From: Actinomadura citrea
GTDB lineage: Bacteria > Actinomycetota > Actinomycetes > Streptosporangiales > Streptosporangiaceae
DNA length: 64,000 bases
NCBI RefSeq assembly: GCF_013409045.1
Contig: NZ_JACCBT010000001.1
Span: 7,914,669-7,978,668, forward strand
Reading direction: 5' to 3'
Part shown: one piece after another, positions 26,273 through 37,519 of the stretch
Numbering within the stretch: position 1 is the stretch's first letter
Layout of the letters: each line of letters starts with the position of its first letter
The notes under the pieces: generated by a model
What the model was told of the DNA's origin: nothing
The model's input: the letters and a program-made list of their open reading frames with translations, nothing else
The model's database searches: none
Program-made: the position numbers and the translations under genes

Positions 26273-27013
26273 GTGACGACCATCGACCCGCACAGTCCGG
26301 TACCGAAGTACTTCCAGCTCCGCGCCATCCTGCTCGACCTCATCGAGAGCGCGGAACTGCCCGTCGACGCCCCGATCCCCTCGGAGCGCGAGCTGTGCGT
26401 CCGGTACCGGCTGTCCCGCATGACCGTCCGGCAGGGCGTCGACCAGCTGGTGTCCGAGGGGCGGCTCTACCGCGTCCCCGGCAAGGGCACCTTCGTCGCC
26501 CGGCCCAAGATCGAGATGCCGCTGCGGCTCGTCTCGTTCACCGAGGACATGCTGGCCCGGGGCCTGCGGCCCGGCGCCCTCGACCTGGACCGGCGCACGG
26601 TCCCGGCCGACGCGCGCCTCGCCCGCATCTTCGACGTCGAGCCGGGTACCCAGATCCACGTCATCGAGCGGCTGCGCACCGCCGACGGCGAGCCCATGGC
26701 ACTCGAACGCGCGCATATCCTGGCCTCGCTCGCTCCTGACCTGCTCGATCGCAGGCTCGCCGACCGCTCCCTCTACGGCGTACTGGAGGCGGTCTACGGG
26801 CTCGTCTTCGACGCGGGCGACCAGACCATCGACGCCAGCCTGGCCGACGCAGCCGACGCCAGGCACCTGCAGATCGCCCGGGGCAGTGCCGTGCTGCTCC
26901 TGCAACGGCGCTCCTACACCGGAGGAGTGTGCGCCGAGCTGGGCGTGTCGACCTACAGGGCTGACAGGTACCAGATCCACACGGCCCTCGGAAATCCCCC
27001 GCCGCACTCCTGA
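26273..27013 (+). CDS. dasR: GntR/HutC-family regulator, DasR homologue
   Basis: The 246-residue protein has an N-terminal winged HTH (residues about 10-75; IPSERELCVRYRLSRMTVRQ and YRVPGKGTFVARP) and a C-terminal UTRA ligand domain (LGVSTYRADRYQIH). DasR and NagR/YvoA repress GlcNAc uptake genes and release DNA on binding glucosamine-6-phosphate. Location next to nagA and the GlcNAc permease, together with two TGGTCTAG palindromes, supports this identity. The GTG start has GAGGA seven bases upstream. It is followed by the EIIC gene after 23 bp, probably cotranscribed. Confidence 0.9.
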   Translation: MTTIDPHSPVPKYFQLRAILLDLIESAELPVDAPIPSERELCVRYRLSRMTVRQGVDQLVSEGRLYRVPGKGTFVARPKIEMPLRLVSFTEDMLARGLRPGALDLDRRTVPADARLARIFDVEPGTQIHVIERLRTADGEPMALERAHILASLAPDLLDRRLADRSLYGVLEAVYGLVFDAGDQTIDASLADAADARHLQIARGSAVLLLQRRSYTGGVCAELGVSTYRADRYQIHTALGNPPPHS

Positions 27014-27036
27014 AACCCCTGAGGAGGAACCTCGCG

Positions 27037-28404
27037 ATGACTGCGACAACAGTGGACTCCGCGCCGCGCCGAGGGTCGAGCGCCCTCGCGGTGCTGCAGC
27101 GGATCGGCCGCAGCCTGATGCTGCCGATCGCCGTGCTGCCCGCCGCCGCGCTGCTGCTCCGGTTCGGCCAGCCCGACATGCTCGGCGAGGACGGCCTCGG
27201 CTGGAACCGCGTCGCCGAGGTCGTCGGCGGCGCCGGCCAGGCCCTGTTCAGCTACCTGCCGCTGCTGTTCGCGGTCGGCGTGGCGATCGGGTTCGCCCGC
27301 AAGTCCGACGGCTCCACCGCGCTCGCCGCCGTGGTCGGGTACCTGGTGTTCGACCAGGTCTCCAAGATCATGTTCTCGCACAGCGACGAGCTCAAGGGCA
27401 ACGTGCTGATCACCAAGGTGGTGGACGGGGCGCCCAAGGAGGTCATCGACTTCGGGGCCAAGAACCCCACCGACGTCCTCGGCGGCATCCTCATCGGCGT
27501 CGTCGCCGCACTGCTCTACCAGCGCTTCTACCGGGTGAAGCTGCCCACCTACCTGGCGTTCTTCGGCGGCCGGCGGTTCGTACCGATCATCACGGCGCTC
27601 GCCGCCCTGGTGCTCGGCGTCCTGATCGGCTTCATCTGGCCGGTGTTCGGCAGCTGGCTGACCGACTTCGGCAACTGGATCACCGGCGCGGGCGCGGCCG
27701 GCGCCGGCATCTACGGCGTCATCAACCGCCTGCTGCTGCCGTTCGGCCTGCACCACATCCCGAACTCGCTGATCTGGTTCGTGTTCGGCTCCTACAACGG
27801 CCCGGACGGCACCGTGCACGGCGAGATCAACCGGTACCTGGCCGGCGACCCGCACGCGGGCGGCTTCCTCGCCGGGTTCTTCCCCGTCCTGATGTTCGGC
27901 CTGCCCGGCGCGGCCCTCGCCATCTGGCGCGCCGCTCCCCCGCACCGCCGTCCCGCGGTCGGCGGCATCATGATCTCCGCCGCGCTCACCGCGTTCGTCA
28001 CCGGCGTCACCGAGCCCATCGAGTTCGCGTTCATGTTCGTCGCGCCCGTCCTGTACGGGGTGCACGTCGTCCTCACCGGGATCTCGATGGCGGTCCTGGA
28101 GGCGGCCGGCGCCCAGCTCGGCTTCGGCTTCTCCGCGGGCGGCATCGACCTGCTGCTGAACGCCTCGAAGGACAACACCAAGGGGCTGTGGCTCATCCTC
28201 GGGATGGGCGTCCTGTACTTCTTCCTGTACTACTTCATCTTCAAGTTCCTGATCACGAGGTTCAACTTCGCGACCCCGGGCCGCGAACCCGAGGACGAGG
28301 AGTCGACGGCCGTCGACGCGGGCGCCGACCCCGAGCTCGCCGGCGGCGCGAAGAAGAAGAACCGCAAGGGCACCGCCGAGCCGCAGGACTCTCCGGCCGG
28401 CTGA
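27037..28404 (+). CDS. nagE: PTS EIIC permease, N-acetylglucosamine family
   Basis: The 455-residue membrane protein carries out transport coupled to phosphorylation. About ten hydrophobic segments are visible. Typical EIIC motifs are LMLPIAVLPAAALLLRFG near the start, GLHHIPNS, and the substrate loop GVTEPIEFAFMFVAPVLYG. EIIB and EIIA are separate proteins on the opposite strand, which is the actinomycete arrangement. A Lys/Glu-rich tail of about 35 residues follows the last helix. GAGGAGG precedes the ATG. Substrate specificity rests on context (nagA, dasR) more than on sequence. Confidence 0.92.
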   Translation: MTATTVDSAPRRGSSALAVLQRIGRSLMLPIAVLPAAALLLRFGQPDMLGEDGLGWNRVAEVVGGAGQALFSYLPLLFAVGVAIGFARKSDGSTALAAVVGYLVFDQVSKIMFSHSDELKGNVLITKVVDGAPKEVIDFGAKNPTDVLGGILIGVVAALLYQRFYRVKLPTYLAFFGGRRFVPIITALAALVLGVLIGFIWPVFGSWLTDFGNWITGAGAAGAGIYGVINRLLLPFGLHHIPNSLIWFVFGSYNGPDGTVHGEINRYLAGDPHAGGFLAGFFPVLMFGLPGAALAIWRAAPPHRRPAVGGIMISAALTAFVTGVTEPIEFAFMFVAPVLYGVHVVLTGISMAVLEAAGAQLGFGFSAGGIDLLLNASKDNTKGLWLILGMGVLYFFLYYFIFKFLITRFNFATPGREPEDEESTAVDAGADPELAGGAKKKNRKGTAEPQDSPAG

Positions 28405-28414
28405 GCCCTCCCCT

Positions 28415-28443
28415 GAGTCCCGGGACCCCGCACCCCGGGACTC
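28415..28443 (+). terminator. Hairpin downstream of the EIIC gene
   Basis: GAGTCCCGGG pairs with CCCGGGACTC over 10 bp with a 9-nt loop, starting 10 nt after the EIIC stop codon. It is the first of two consecutive hairpins. Confidence 0.7.
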
Positions 28444-28452
28444 GCTCCCGAA

Positions 28453-28486
28453 GGCGGCGGGACGCACTTCGCGTCCCGCCGCCTTT
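28453..28486 (+). terminator. Rho-independent-type terminator of the dasR-EIIC unit
   Basis: GGCGGCGGGACG (28453-28464) pairs with CGTCCCGCCGCC (28472-28483) over 12 bp with a 7-nt loop, and TTT follows the stem. With the preceding hairpin it makes a double terminator. Confidence 0.85.
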
Positions 28487-28579
28487 CCCATTCCCGTTAC
28501 GGGAGCGGCCGTATGCGGTCAGGACGTATTTTCCACAAGCTTCGTGACTCCTGTTTCAAAAAGCGATTCAGGAGGTTTC

Positions 28580-29050
28580 ATGGTGCGTCCGGTCAGAAGC
28601 GGGGCAGTTCGGTTCGTTCGGTACCGCCCGGCCCCCGCCGTTCACGGAACGCTGGCGTTGCGGCCCGTGGCGGGGCCCGTGCCCGGAGGGCCGGGGCTGC
28701 GGCTCGTCCGTCCGGCGGACGGGGAGGACGCGGAGGTCCAGGCCGTCGCGGAGGCGTCCGTCCGGCTCGCCGTGGAGGTCCTGGCGGGGACGCGGCCGGC
28801 GCACCAGCTGGCGCTCGTGGCGGTCCCGGGGGTGTGCCGGGAGATCGCCGCCCAGCTCGGCCCGAGGGCGCGCGGCGGGCGGGTCGTCCCGCCGAAGGTG
28901 CTGTCGACCCGGTCGCAGCGGCCGGCGCCCGACGTCGCCGAGGCGGTCGCCCTGGTGGTCGTGGCGGGACGCGTCCACGCGCTGGCCCTGCGGCTGGAGC
29001 ACGCGCGGGGGCGGTGGCGCTGCACGGCGCTGGAGACGACCGCGCCCTGA
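28580..29050 (+). CDS. Rv3235-family protein
   Basis: The 156-residue protein matches the actinobacterial Rv3235 family: a variable N-terminus, the central AVEVLAGTRPAHQLALVAVPGV block, and a C-terminal basic segment (ALALRLEHARGRWRCTALE). Its position beside secA is the usual one for this family. The function is unknown. AGGAGG lies just before the ATG; the next codon GTG is also possible. A clear A/T-rich stretch upstream (28530-28570) probably carries its promoter, because it follows the double terminator. Confidence 0.8.
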   Translation: MVRPVRSGAVRFVRYRPAPAVHGTLALRPVAGPVPGGPGLRLVRPADGEDAEVQAVAEASVRLAVEVLAGTRPAHQLALVAVPGVCREIAAQLGPRARGGRVVPPKVLSTRSQRPAPDVAEAVALVVVAGRVHALALRLEHARGRWRCTALETTAP

Positions 29051-29053
29051 CAT

Positions 29054-29093
29054 GCGGAAGCGGCCTCCCGAGGCTCCGGGAGGCCGCTTCCGC
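29054..29093. terminator. Strong bidirectional hairpin between the Rv3235-like gene and secA
   Basis: A perfect 17-bp stem (29054-29070 with 29077-29093) closes a 6-nt loop. It lies between two convergent genes, 3 nt after one stop codon and about 26 nt after the other, and probably ends transcription from both sides. Confidence 0.85.
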
Positions 29094-29119
29094 GCGTCCT
29101 GCTCGTGCTGGCGGGCGCC

Positions 29120-31996
<2,877 letters not shown>

Positions 31997-32177
31997 TCTC
32001 GAAGGCTCCTTGCAGATCGTGGGTCACCGCTCCAGGCGGCGCGCACACCACACGTACGATGCCCATCGTAGGCGAGACCCAGAATGGTCTAGGTCACTCC
32101 GGAGCGCAATCCACAGAGCGCCCCGTTTGACTGTCGGGGCCCCGGAGAAGATGTCTCACACCTCAGGAGGGAGCGCT

Positions 32178-32516
32178 ATGTCGGAAGAGTCGCACGGTTC
32201 GCACGCCGGCCGGCCGAGTTCGTGGATCGCCGTCACCGTCATCTTCGCCGGTTTCGTGGTAGGCGGCGTCGGGCTCTGCCTGGGCCCCATGTGGGTCATG
32301 TTCTGGGTCGGCGCCGGCATCGTCGTGCTCGGCATGCTCGTCAGCTGGGTCGTCCACCTGTTCTCCGACGTCGTCGTGGACGCGCCCCGAGTCATCCCCG
32401 AGATCGTCGACTACTCCCTGTTCGGATCCCAGTCCGACAAGCGGCGCGGCGGCGACGCCGGCGAGGTCCTGGACACCCCCGTGGCCACCGACACCCAGCA
32501 GTCCCCCCACGGCTGA
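32178..32516 (+). CDS. Small membrane protein with two transmembrane helices
   Basis: The 112-residue protein has a short hydrophilic N-terminus (HGSHAGRPSSW), two adjacent helices at about residues 16-60, and a soluble C-terminus of about 45 residues. The HG-rich start and paired helices resemble the DUF6704 group of actinobacteria; this is a tentative match. GGAGGGAG upstream fixes the ATG. It is divergent from secA across 180 bp with no recognised promoter boxes. Confidence 0.75.
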   Translation: MSEESHGSHAGRPSSWIAVTVIFAGFVVGGVGLCLGPMWVMFWVGAGIVVLGMLVSWVVHLFSDVVVDAPRVIPEIVDYSLFGSQSDKRRGGDAGEVLDTPVATDTQQSPHG

Positions 32517-32577
32517 CCTCCCCGCCCGAAGCCCCGACGGCCGCCCCTCGGCCCCCGGCCGCTCCTCGCCCGCTGCG

Positions 32578-32613
32578 GGAGCCCGCCGGCCCCGGCGGGC
32601 GGCTCCTTGGGTT
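32578..32613 (+). terminator. Terminator after the small membrane-protein gene
   Basis: GGAGCCCGCCGG pairs with the complementary run ending GGCTCC, with a 3-nt bulge, and is followed by TTGGGTTT. It lies between convergent genes and may serve both. The remaining 160 bp hold no gene. Confidence 0.65.
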
Positions 32614-32680
32614 TCCGGCGCCCCCGCTCGCGCCGTGTTGCCCCCTGAGCAGGGCTTGAGCACCCTATGGGCTGCGGGGA

Positions 32681-33955
32681 TCAGGAGGGAGACGCGGAAG
32701 CCAGGGCGGCTTTGACGAGGACACCGGGCAAGGTGGTGCGCTCTATACGGACGTCGTCGCAGCCGACCCACGCCGCGGCGCGCCACAGGGCGGTGGCGAG
32801 GGCGGTCGCCGACGTCTCCGTGCGGGCGGCGGTGCGGGTCGCCCACGGTTCCATGGACACCTGGCGGGCGATGAGCGTGCGCCCCTCCCGCGCGGGGTCG
32901 ACGCGTCCGATGATGCGCCCGCCGGCCAGGAGCGGCATCGCGAAGTACCCGTGGACGCGCTTGGCCTTCGGGACGTACGCCTCCAGACGGTGGTCGAAGC
33001 CGAACACGCGCGAGGCGCGGGCGCGGTCCCAGACGAGGGAGTCGAAGGGCGAGAGCAGCGCGGTGGCGTGCCTGCCCTTGGGCGGTGAGGCCAGCGCGCC
33101 GGGGTCGGCCCAGGCGCGCCGGTTCCAACCGGCGACCTCGACGGGGACGAGCCCTGCCGCCTCGACCACGCGGTCGACCTGGTCCTGCTTGATCCGGTAG
33201 TAGTCGGCGAGGTCGCCGCGGGTGGCCACGCCGAGGGCCCGCCCGGCGCGGGCGACGAGGGCGGTCAGGCAGGCGTCGTCGTCGAGGTCTTGCGCGAGGA
33301 GATCGGCGGGGACGGCGCGTTCGGCGAGGTCGTACACGCGGCGCCAGCCGACCCGCTCGACGCAGACGACCTCGCCGATGTCCAGCAGCCACTCGATGCC
33401 GATCTTGTGGTCGCTCCAGTCCCACCAGTCGGCGCCGGCCCTGGCGCCGCCGAGCTCCTTGGTGGTGAGGGGGCCGTCGGCGCCGAGCCGGGCGCGGATC
33501 TCGTCGCAGACGCCTTCGGGCACCTTGTGCCAGCGCCATCCGCGGCGCACGTAGGCGCGGCGCCGGAACGCGAACAGCGGCCAGTCGGCCATGGGCAGGA
33601 TGGACGCGGCGTGGGCCCAGTACTCGAACGTCCCGCCGGTGGGCGAGCCGTTGGCGCCCGCCCCGTCGGCAGCCGGGCCGTCGGCGGCCGGTCCGGGCTT
33701 CGCGGAGCGGCGTGTCGCGGGCCTGACGGCCTGGCGCCCGCCCCAGTAGGCGGCCTCGATCTTGTCGCGCCCGACCGGGCCGAGGCGGGCGTAGGGCACC
33801 AGCTCGTGGGACCGGGCCAGAACAGAGATCGTGTCGAGCTGGACGGCGCCGAGCCGCTCCAGCATCGCCGGCACGCCCCCCTGTGGACGCGCCCCCAGGA
33901 AGCCCTGGGCGCGCAGCTGGAGCCGCCGTGCCTCGTCCGCGCTGAGTTCCACCAC
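32681..33955 (-). CDS. YcaQ-family winged-helix protein (crosslink-repair DNA glycosylase family)
   Basis: The 424-residue protein belongs to the YcaQ/AlkX group, whose characterised members open DNA interstrand crosslinks. Typical blocks are MLERLGAVQLDTISVLARSH near the start, FEYWAHAASILPMADWPLF, a winged-helix in the middle, and ALLSPFDSLVWDR with RRLEAY-like residues near the end. An Ala/Pro/Gly-rich insert of about 35 codons (near 33632-33735) splits the normally continuous YWGGR...FEYWAH segment. GTG is chosen where the family opening VELSADEARRLQLRAQG begins; no clear ribosome site is present. Confidence 0.85.
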   Translation of the reverse strand: MVELSADEARRLQLRAQGFLGARPQGGVPAMLERLGAVQLDTISVLARSHELVPYARLGPVGRDKIEAAYWGGRQAVRPATRRSAKPGPAADGPAADGAGANGSPTGGTFEYWAHAASILPMADWPLFAFRRRAYVRRGWRWHKVPEGVCDEIRARLGADGPLTTKELGGARAGADWWDWSDHKIGIEWLLDIGEVVCVERVGWRRVYDLAERAVPADLLAQDLDDDACLTALVARAGRALGVATRGDLADYYRIKQDQVDRVVEAAGLVPVEVAGWNRRAWADPGALASPPKGRHATALLSPFDSLVWDRARASRVFGFDHRLEAYVPKAKRVHGYFAMPLLAGGRIIGRVDPAREGRTLIARQVSMEPWATRTAARTETSATALATALWRAAAWVGCDDVRIERTTLPGVLVKAALASASPS

Positions 33956-34358
33956 GCCGGCGATGCTACGACACAACACCGACAAACCCGGATTGCCGGT
34001 CGCCCCGCCCCCCGGCCGCCCGCCCACACCCCGACGCGCGACAGGCACCAGCAGGCCGAACAGGGCCAGTGCTACCCGGCCTCCCAGGCGGTCTCACAAG
34101 CCAGGCCGGGTCCCTCTACCCGCCGAACGACCGTAGCGGGACGCACGGCAGGCGCCAGCGTGCCCCGCAGAGGGCTTCCCGCCCTCCCCAAGCCAGTACA
34201 CGACCCAGGCGGCGCACAAGACGGCCCGGTTCCCGTCTACCCGCCGAACGACCGCACCGGCACGTGCGGCAGGGGCCAGCGTGCCCCGCAGAGGGCTTCC
34301 CGGCCTCCTTGGGCGGAGGCACGGGCGGGCGGAGGCACGGCCGGGTGGTCGTCTCGGG
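33956..34358. repeat. Intergenic region with a two-copy 121-bp tandem repeat
   Basis: Units at about 34084-34188 and 34206-34310 are similar over about 105 bases with a 121-base offset. Shared blocks include CTACCCGCCGAACGACCG and CCAGCGTGCCCCGCAGAGG. Copy 1 contains GAGGGC-TTCCC-GCCCTC, a 6-bp hairpin that is one mismatch off in copy 2. A short GCGGAGGCACGG duplication follows. No coding pattern is seen. It lies after the NarL-type regulator gene and before the YcaQ gene, both on the minus strand. Confidence 0.75.
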
Positions 34359-35126
34359 TCAGGTGATCTCTAGGAGTTTTTCGCGGACGGCGTAGACGAC
34401 GGCCTCCATCCGGGAGTGGAGCTGGAGCTTCTCCAGGATGTTGCGCACGTGGTTCTTCACCGTGTTCTCGGAGATGAACAGCTCGCGCGCGATCTCGCGG
34501 TTGCCGAGGCCGCGTGCGACGAGGCGCAGCACTTCCATCTCGCGCTCGGTGAGGCGGGGCGCGGGGACCTGCTGCGTGCGCTCCTCGCTGCGCTTGGACA
34601 GCGAGGCGAACTCGGTGATGAGCTTGGACGCCATCGACGGGCTGATCAGCGACTGGCCGCCGTGCACGGCGCGGACGGCCTGCGGGACCTCGTCGATCGA
34701 GATCTCCTTGAGCAGGTAGCCGCTGGCGCCGGCCTTGATCGCCTCGAAGAGGTCCTCCTCCTCGTCGCTGATGGTCAGCATGACGATCTTCGCGCTGGGC
34801 GCGGCGTCCTTGATCGCGGTGCACGCCTCGATGCCGCTGCGGCGCGGCATCCGGATGTCCATGAGGACGACGTCCGGCAGCAGGTCGCCGGCCATCTCCA
34901 CGGCCTGCTGCCCGTCGCCGCCCTCGCCGATGACCTCGATGTCGTCCTCGCCCTGGAGGACCATCTCCAGGCCGCGGCGGAACAGCGCGTGGTCGTCGAC
35001 GATGAGCACGCGGATGGGGTCTGCCGCTCCGGTCGGCGCTGCCGCCTCCCGGCCGGCGGGGGCGGTGCCGGCGCCTGGCTGGCGGGGTACCGCCGCGGCG
35101 TCGCGAGTCTCGGGCTTCTCGCTCAC
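34359..35126 (-). CDS. Orphan NarL/LuxR-type response regulator
   Basis: The 255-residue protein has a receiver domain (phospho-acceptor Asp90 in VVLMDIRMP, acidic pair in IVDDH) after a Pro/Ala-rich N-terminal extension of about 35 residues. A LuxR HTH (LTEREMEVLRLVARGLGNRE, ENTVKNHVRNIL) follows. No sensor kinase lies nearby. An orphan regulator in this place between secA and hpf is conserved in actinomycetes. The GTG start has no clear ribosome site, so the true start may lie further in. Confidence 0.9.
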   Translation of the reverse strand: MSEKPETRDAAAVPRQPGAGTAPAGREAAAPTGAADPIRVLIVDDHALFRRGLEMVLQGEDDIEVIGEGGDGQQAVEMAGDLLPDVVLMDIRMPRRSGIEACTAIKDAAPSAKIVMLTISDEEEDLFEAIKAGASGYLLKEISIDEVPQAVRAVHGGQSLISPSMASKLITEFASLSKRSEERTQQVPAPRLTEREMEVLRLVARGLGNREIARELFISENTVKNHVRNILEKLQLHSRMEAVVYAVREKLLEIT

Positions 35127-35387
35127 CAGAGTCGCGGCGTGAAGGAGACGCCGCTTCCCCCCTTCACTATTCAGCGATATGGAACTGCGGAGGGTCGTTC
35201 TCCTACGGGTCGTCCTCGGGAACCTACGGGGTCCGGGGACGAACCCGGGGGATTTCAGACCGGGGTGTCTCCCGGTTAACCGCCGCGCGCCCCGGGAGGT
35301 TCCCGGGACGCGCCGCGTCGCGGATCGGCTGATGCGCCTTTTCAGATCATGACATGGTTCGGGCGGTGACGTGACGCGAGTACCGCA

Positions 35388-36059
35388 TCACTCTTCGACA
35401 AGTCTGATGACTCCGTAGTCCCAGCCTCGCCTCCGGTAGACGACCGAGGGGTGCCCCGTGGACTTGTCGCGGTAGAGGAAGAAGTCGTGACCGACGAGCT
35501 CCATCTCGAAGAGGGCCTGCTCGATGCCCATCGGCTCGGCCTGGTGGAACTTCTCGCGGACGACGAGGGGGCCGTCGCCGTCCATGGGGATGGGGACGAG
35601 GTTCTCCTCCTGGGGGACCACCTCGGTCTCGGCTTCGGCCTCCACGGGCTGTGCGGCCGGCTCGACAGGCTCGGGCCCGACTGCGGGGAGCGTTTCGGGG
35701 AGCGTCTCCATCGTGGCGAGCTTGGCGCGGCCCTTGCCGCCGTGGTGCTTCGCGCCGTGCCCCTTGCGCCGCTCCGCGTCGCGGCGGAGCTGTGACTCCA
35801 GCTTGTCCAGCGCCAGGTCGAGGGCGCCGTAGCGGTCGTCGGCGGCGGCCTCGGCGCGGATCACCGGACCGCGGGAGCGGATCGTGAGCTCCACTCGCTC
35901 GCGCTGGTCGGCCAGGCGGGGATTGCGTTCCTCTGACACCTCCACGTCCACGCGGATGACCTTCTGGTCGAGCCGCTCGATCTTGGCGAGTTTGTTGTCG
36001 ACGTGCCGACGGAACCTGTCGTTGACGTCGGTGTGCCGGCCCCTCACGGTGATGTTCAC
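35388..36059 (-). CDS. hpf: Long-form ribosome hibernation-promoting factor
   Basis: Long HPF dimerises 70S ribosomes into inactive 100S particles in stationary phase or stress. The 223-residue protein has the S30AE N-terminal domain (ITVRGRHTDVNDRFRRHVDNK), a Pro/Glu-rich linker and the C-terminal dimerisation domain (EQALFEMELVGHDFFLYRD, VVYRRRGWDYGVIRL). GTG is the start; a G-run lies in the upstream leader. The leader contains a strong hairpin. Confidence 0.95.
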   Translation of the reverse strand: MNITVRGRHTDVNDRFRRHVDNKLAKIERLDQKVIRVDVEVSEERNPRLADQRERVELTIRSRGPVIRAEAAADDRYGALDLALDKLESQLRRDAERRKGHGAKHHGGKGRAKLATMETLPETLPAVGPEPVEPAAQPVEAEAETEVVPQEENLVPIPMDGDGPLVVREKFHQAEPMGIEQALFEMELVGHDFFLYRDKSTGHPSVVYRRRGWDYGVIRLVEE

Positions 36060-36712
36060 GTGGGACCCCCCTTCTCCCGGTTACGGTTCATGCCCGTTCC
36101 GGGGCCCCTGACAGCCCCGAACGGGTACCAAAGGACGGTGGGTCGCACCCGCCCGGCCGACCTGGTCTTCGTCCCCACATCCGCCTGCTGAGGGGCTCGC
36201 GGCGCTTTCGCCACTACTGCCCTTCTCCCGTTTCGGGGGATGTCGGATCCCACGACGGGGCAGGACTTACCTCTAAGGCGCACCGTGATCGGTCGACGAG
36301 AAGTCGCCTTACGTGGGCCGTTTCGCCTGCGCCTGGCATCGGCTAGCCGGATCGTCTGCCGTGCCCCTGACGGGCACTGCGATCCAACGCAACCACGGAC
36401 CCGGGCGGGTGCCATGTCAGGAACGCTAACCCCTTACGCCACGAATGTCAGGGGGGTGCGGCGAGGAAAAACTCACTGACCGTCATCGTTGACTGCCTCA
36501 GCGGGGTCTTCCGCCGCCTCTCCGGGACCCCGTCATGGACCCGAAACCCCCGTGTGCACGCCGCTCACGGGCCTACCGCCCGCCCAGGTCAGCTGGGACT
36601 CACCCCTCGGTGAGTTTCCGAAATCCCTGCCGCCCCATGTCCTTATGTGACTCGATTAACTTCACACTGTCCCCCTACACCCCACAGGCCCGACAAGTTC
36701 CACTACACGGCG
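36060..36712. promoter_or_regulatory. Long leader/promoter region of hpf with hairpins
   Basis: The 650-bp gap has no gene I can support. Nearest to hpf (36093-36125) is a 12-bp stem with one bulged C (CCCGTTCCGGGGC with GCCCCGAACGGG), about 34 nt before the start codon; it could be an attenuator or mRNA-stability element. GTGCCC-CTGAC-GGGCAC lies at 36361-36377, and ATGTCAGG is directly repeated at about 36413 and 36445. I could not match the region to a known riboswitch. Confidence 0.5.
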
Positions 36713-37378
36713 TCACCAGAGCCGGTGCCGGGGCGTCGCGGCGATGGTGGCCGCCCCGGTCACGTCCGCGCCGGCCGCCCGCAGGGCTCGCGCGGCCTCG
36801 GCCAGGGAGGCGCCCGTCGTGACCACGTCGTCGACCAGGACGACGCGGCGCCCGGCGACCTCGGCGCGCACCTCGATGGCCCCCGCGAGGTTGGCGGCCC
36901 GTTCCCTGGCCGAGAGCCCGGCCTGGTCGGCCACGCGCCCTCGCTGCCGCAGGGCGCCGAGCGCGGACACGGGAACACCGCCCGCGCGGAGCCGCCGGAC
37001 CGCGACGTCGACCGTCCCCCGCAGGGGGTCGTGGCCGCGCCGACGCACGGCCCTGCGCCCCGACGGCACCCACACCACCACCGGCGGGCCGGGGCCGGAC
37101 GGGAGGGCGGCGTGGACGGCCGTGGCCAGGGCCTCCCCCAGCGGAACGGCGAGCGCCGCGCGTCCGCGCTCCTTGTAGGAGGCCAGGATCGTGCGGAGCG
37201 GCCCCTCATAGGCCGCCACGGTCCACGGAGGGGGCAGCCCGGCGGGCGCCTGCCCCGCCGGCCGCGCGCCCGCCCTCAGGGGACGTGCGCACGCGTCGCA
37301 CAGCAGCCCCGGATGATGCCCGCACCCGGCGCAGCGTTGCGGAAGAAGCAGGTCGATCAGATCGGCGAGAACACTCAT
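36713..37378 (-). CDS. ComF-family phosphoribosyltransferase-like protein
   Basis: The 221-residue protein has an N-terminal zinc-binding CAGCGHHPGLLCDAC and a C-terminal PRTase site VVLVDDVVTTGASLAEA. ComF proteins act in DNA uptake in competent bacteria. In actinomycetes the role is not settled. It lies between lpqB and hpf, the conserved position. Confidence 0.9.
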   Translation of the reverse strand: MSVLADLIDLLLPQRCAGCGHHPGLLCDACARPLRAGARPAGQAPAGLPPPWTVAAYEGPLRTILASYKERGRAALAVPLGEALATAVHAALPSGPGPPVVVWVPSGRRAVRRRGHDPLRGTVDVAVRRLRAGGVPVSALGALRQRGRVADQAGLSARERAANLAGAIEVRAEVAGRRVVLVDDVVTTGASLAEAARALRAAGADVTGAATIAATPRHRLW

Positions 37379-37519
37379 GCCCTCGACGATGCCGGGCGCG
37401 CCCGGCCACCGCCCCGCACTCCCGGAACTGTGGATAACTCTCAGTGATCACAGGGCGGCGGGCAATGGGCAAGGTGATACCGCTGCTTCGGCGTGTCGCG
37501 GTACGCCCGGATCCGCGCG

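Noticed and set aside
34084..34325. Tandem repeat considered as a CRISPR-like array
   Set aside because: Only two diverged units of about 105-121 bp, no short identical repeats with unique spacers, and no cas genes.
36056..36415. 119-residue frame in the hpf leader
   Set aside because: Arg/Pro-rich, no start context, and it overlaps the hairpin; typical random high-GC frame.
36060..36712. Possible riboswitch (for example c-di-AMP type) in the hpf leader
   Set aside because: I could not find the conserved core blocks of known classes by eye.
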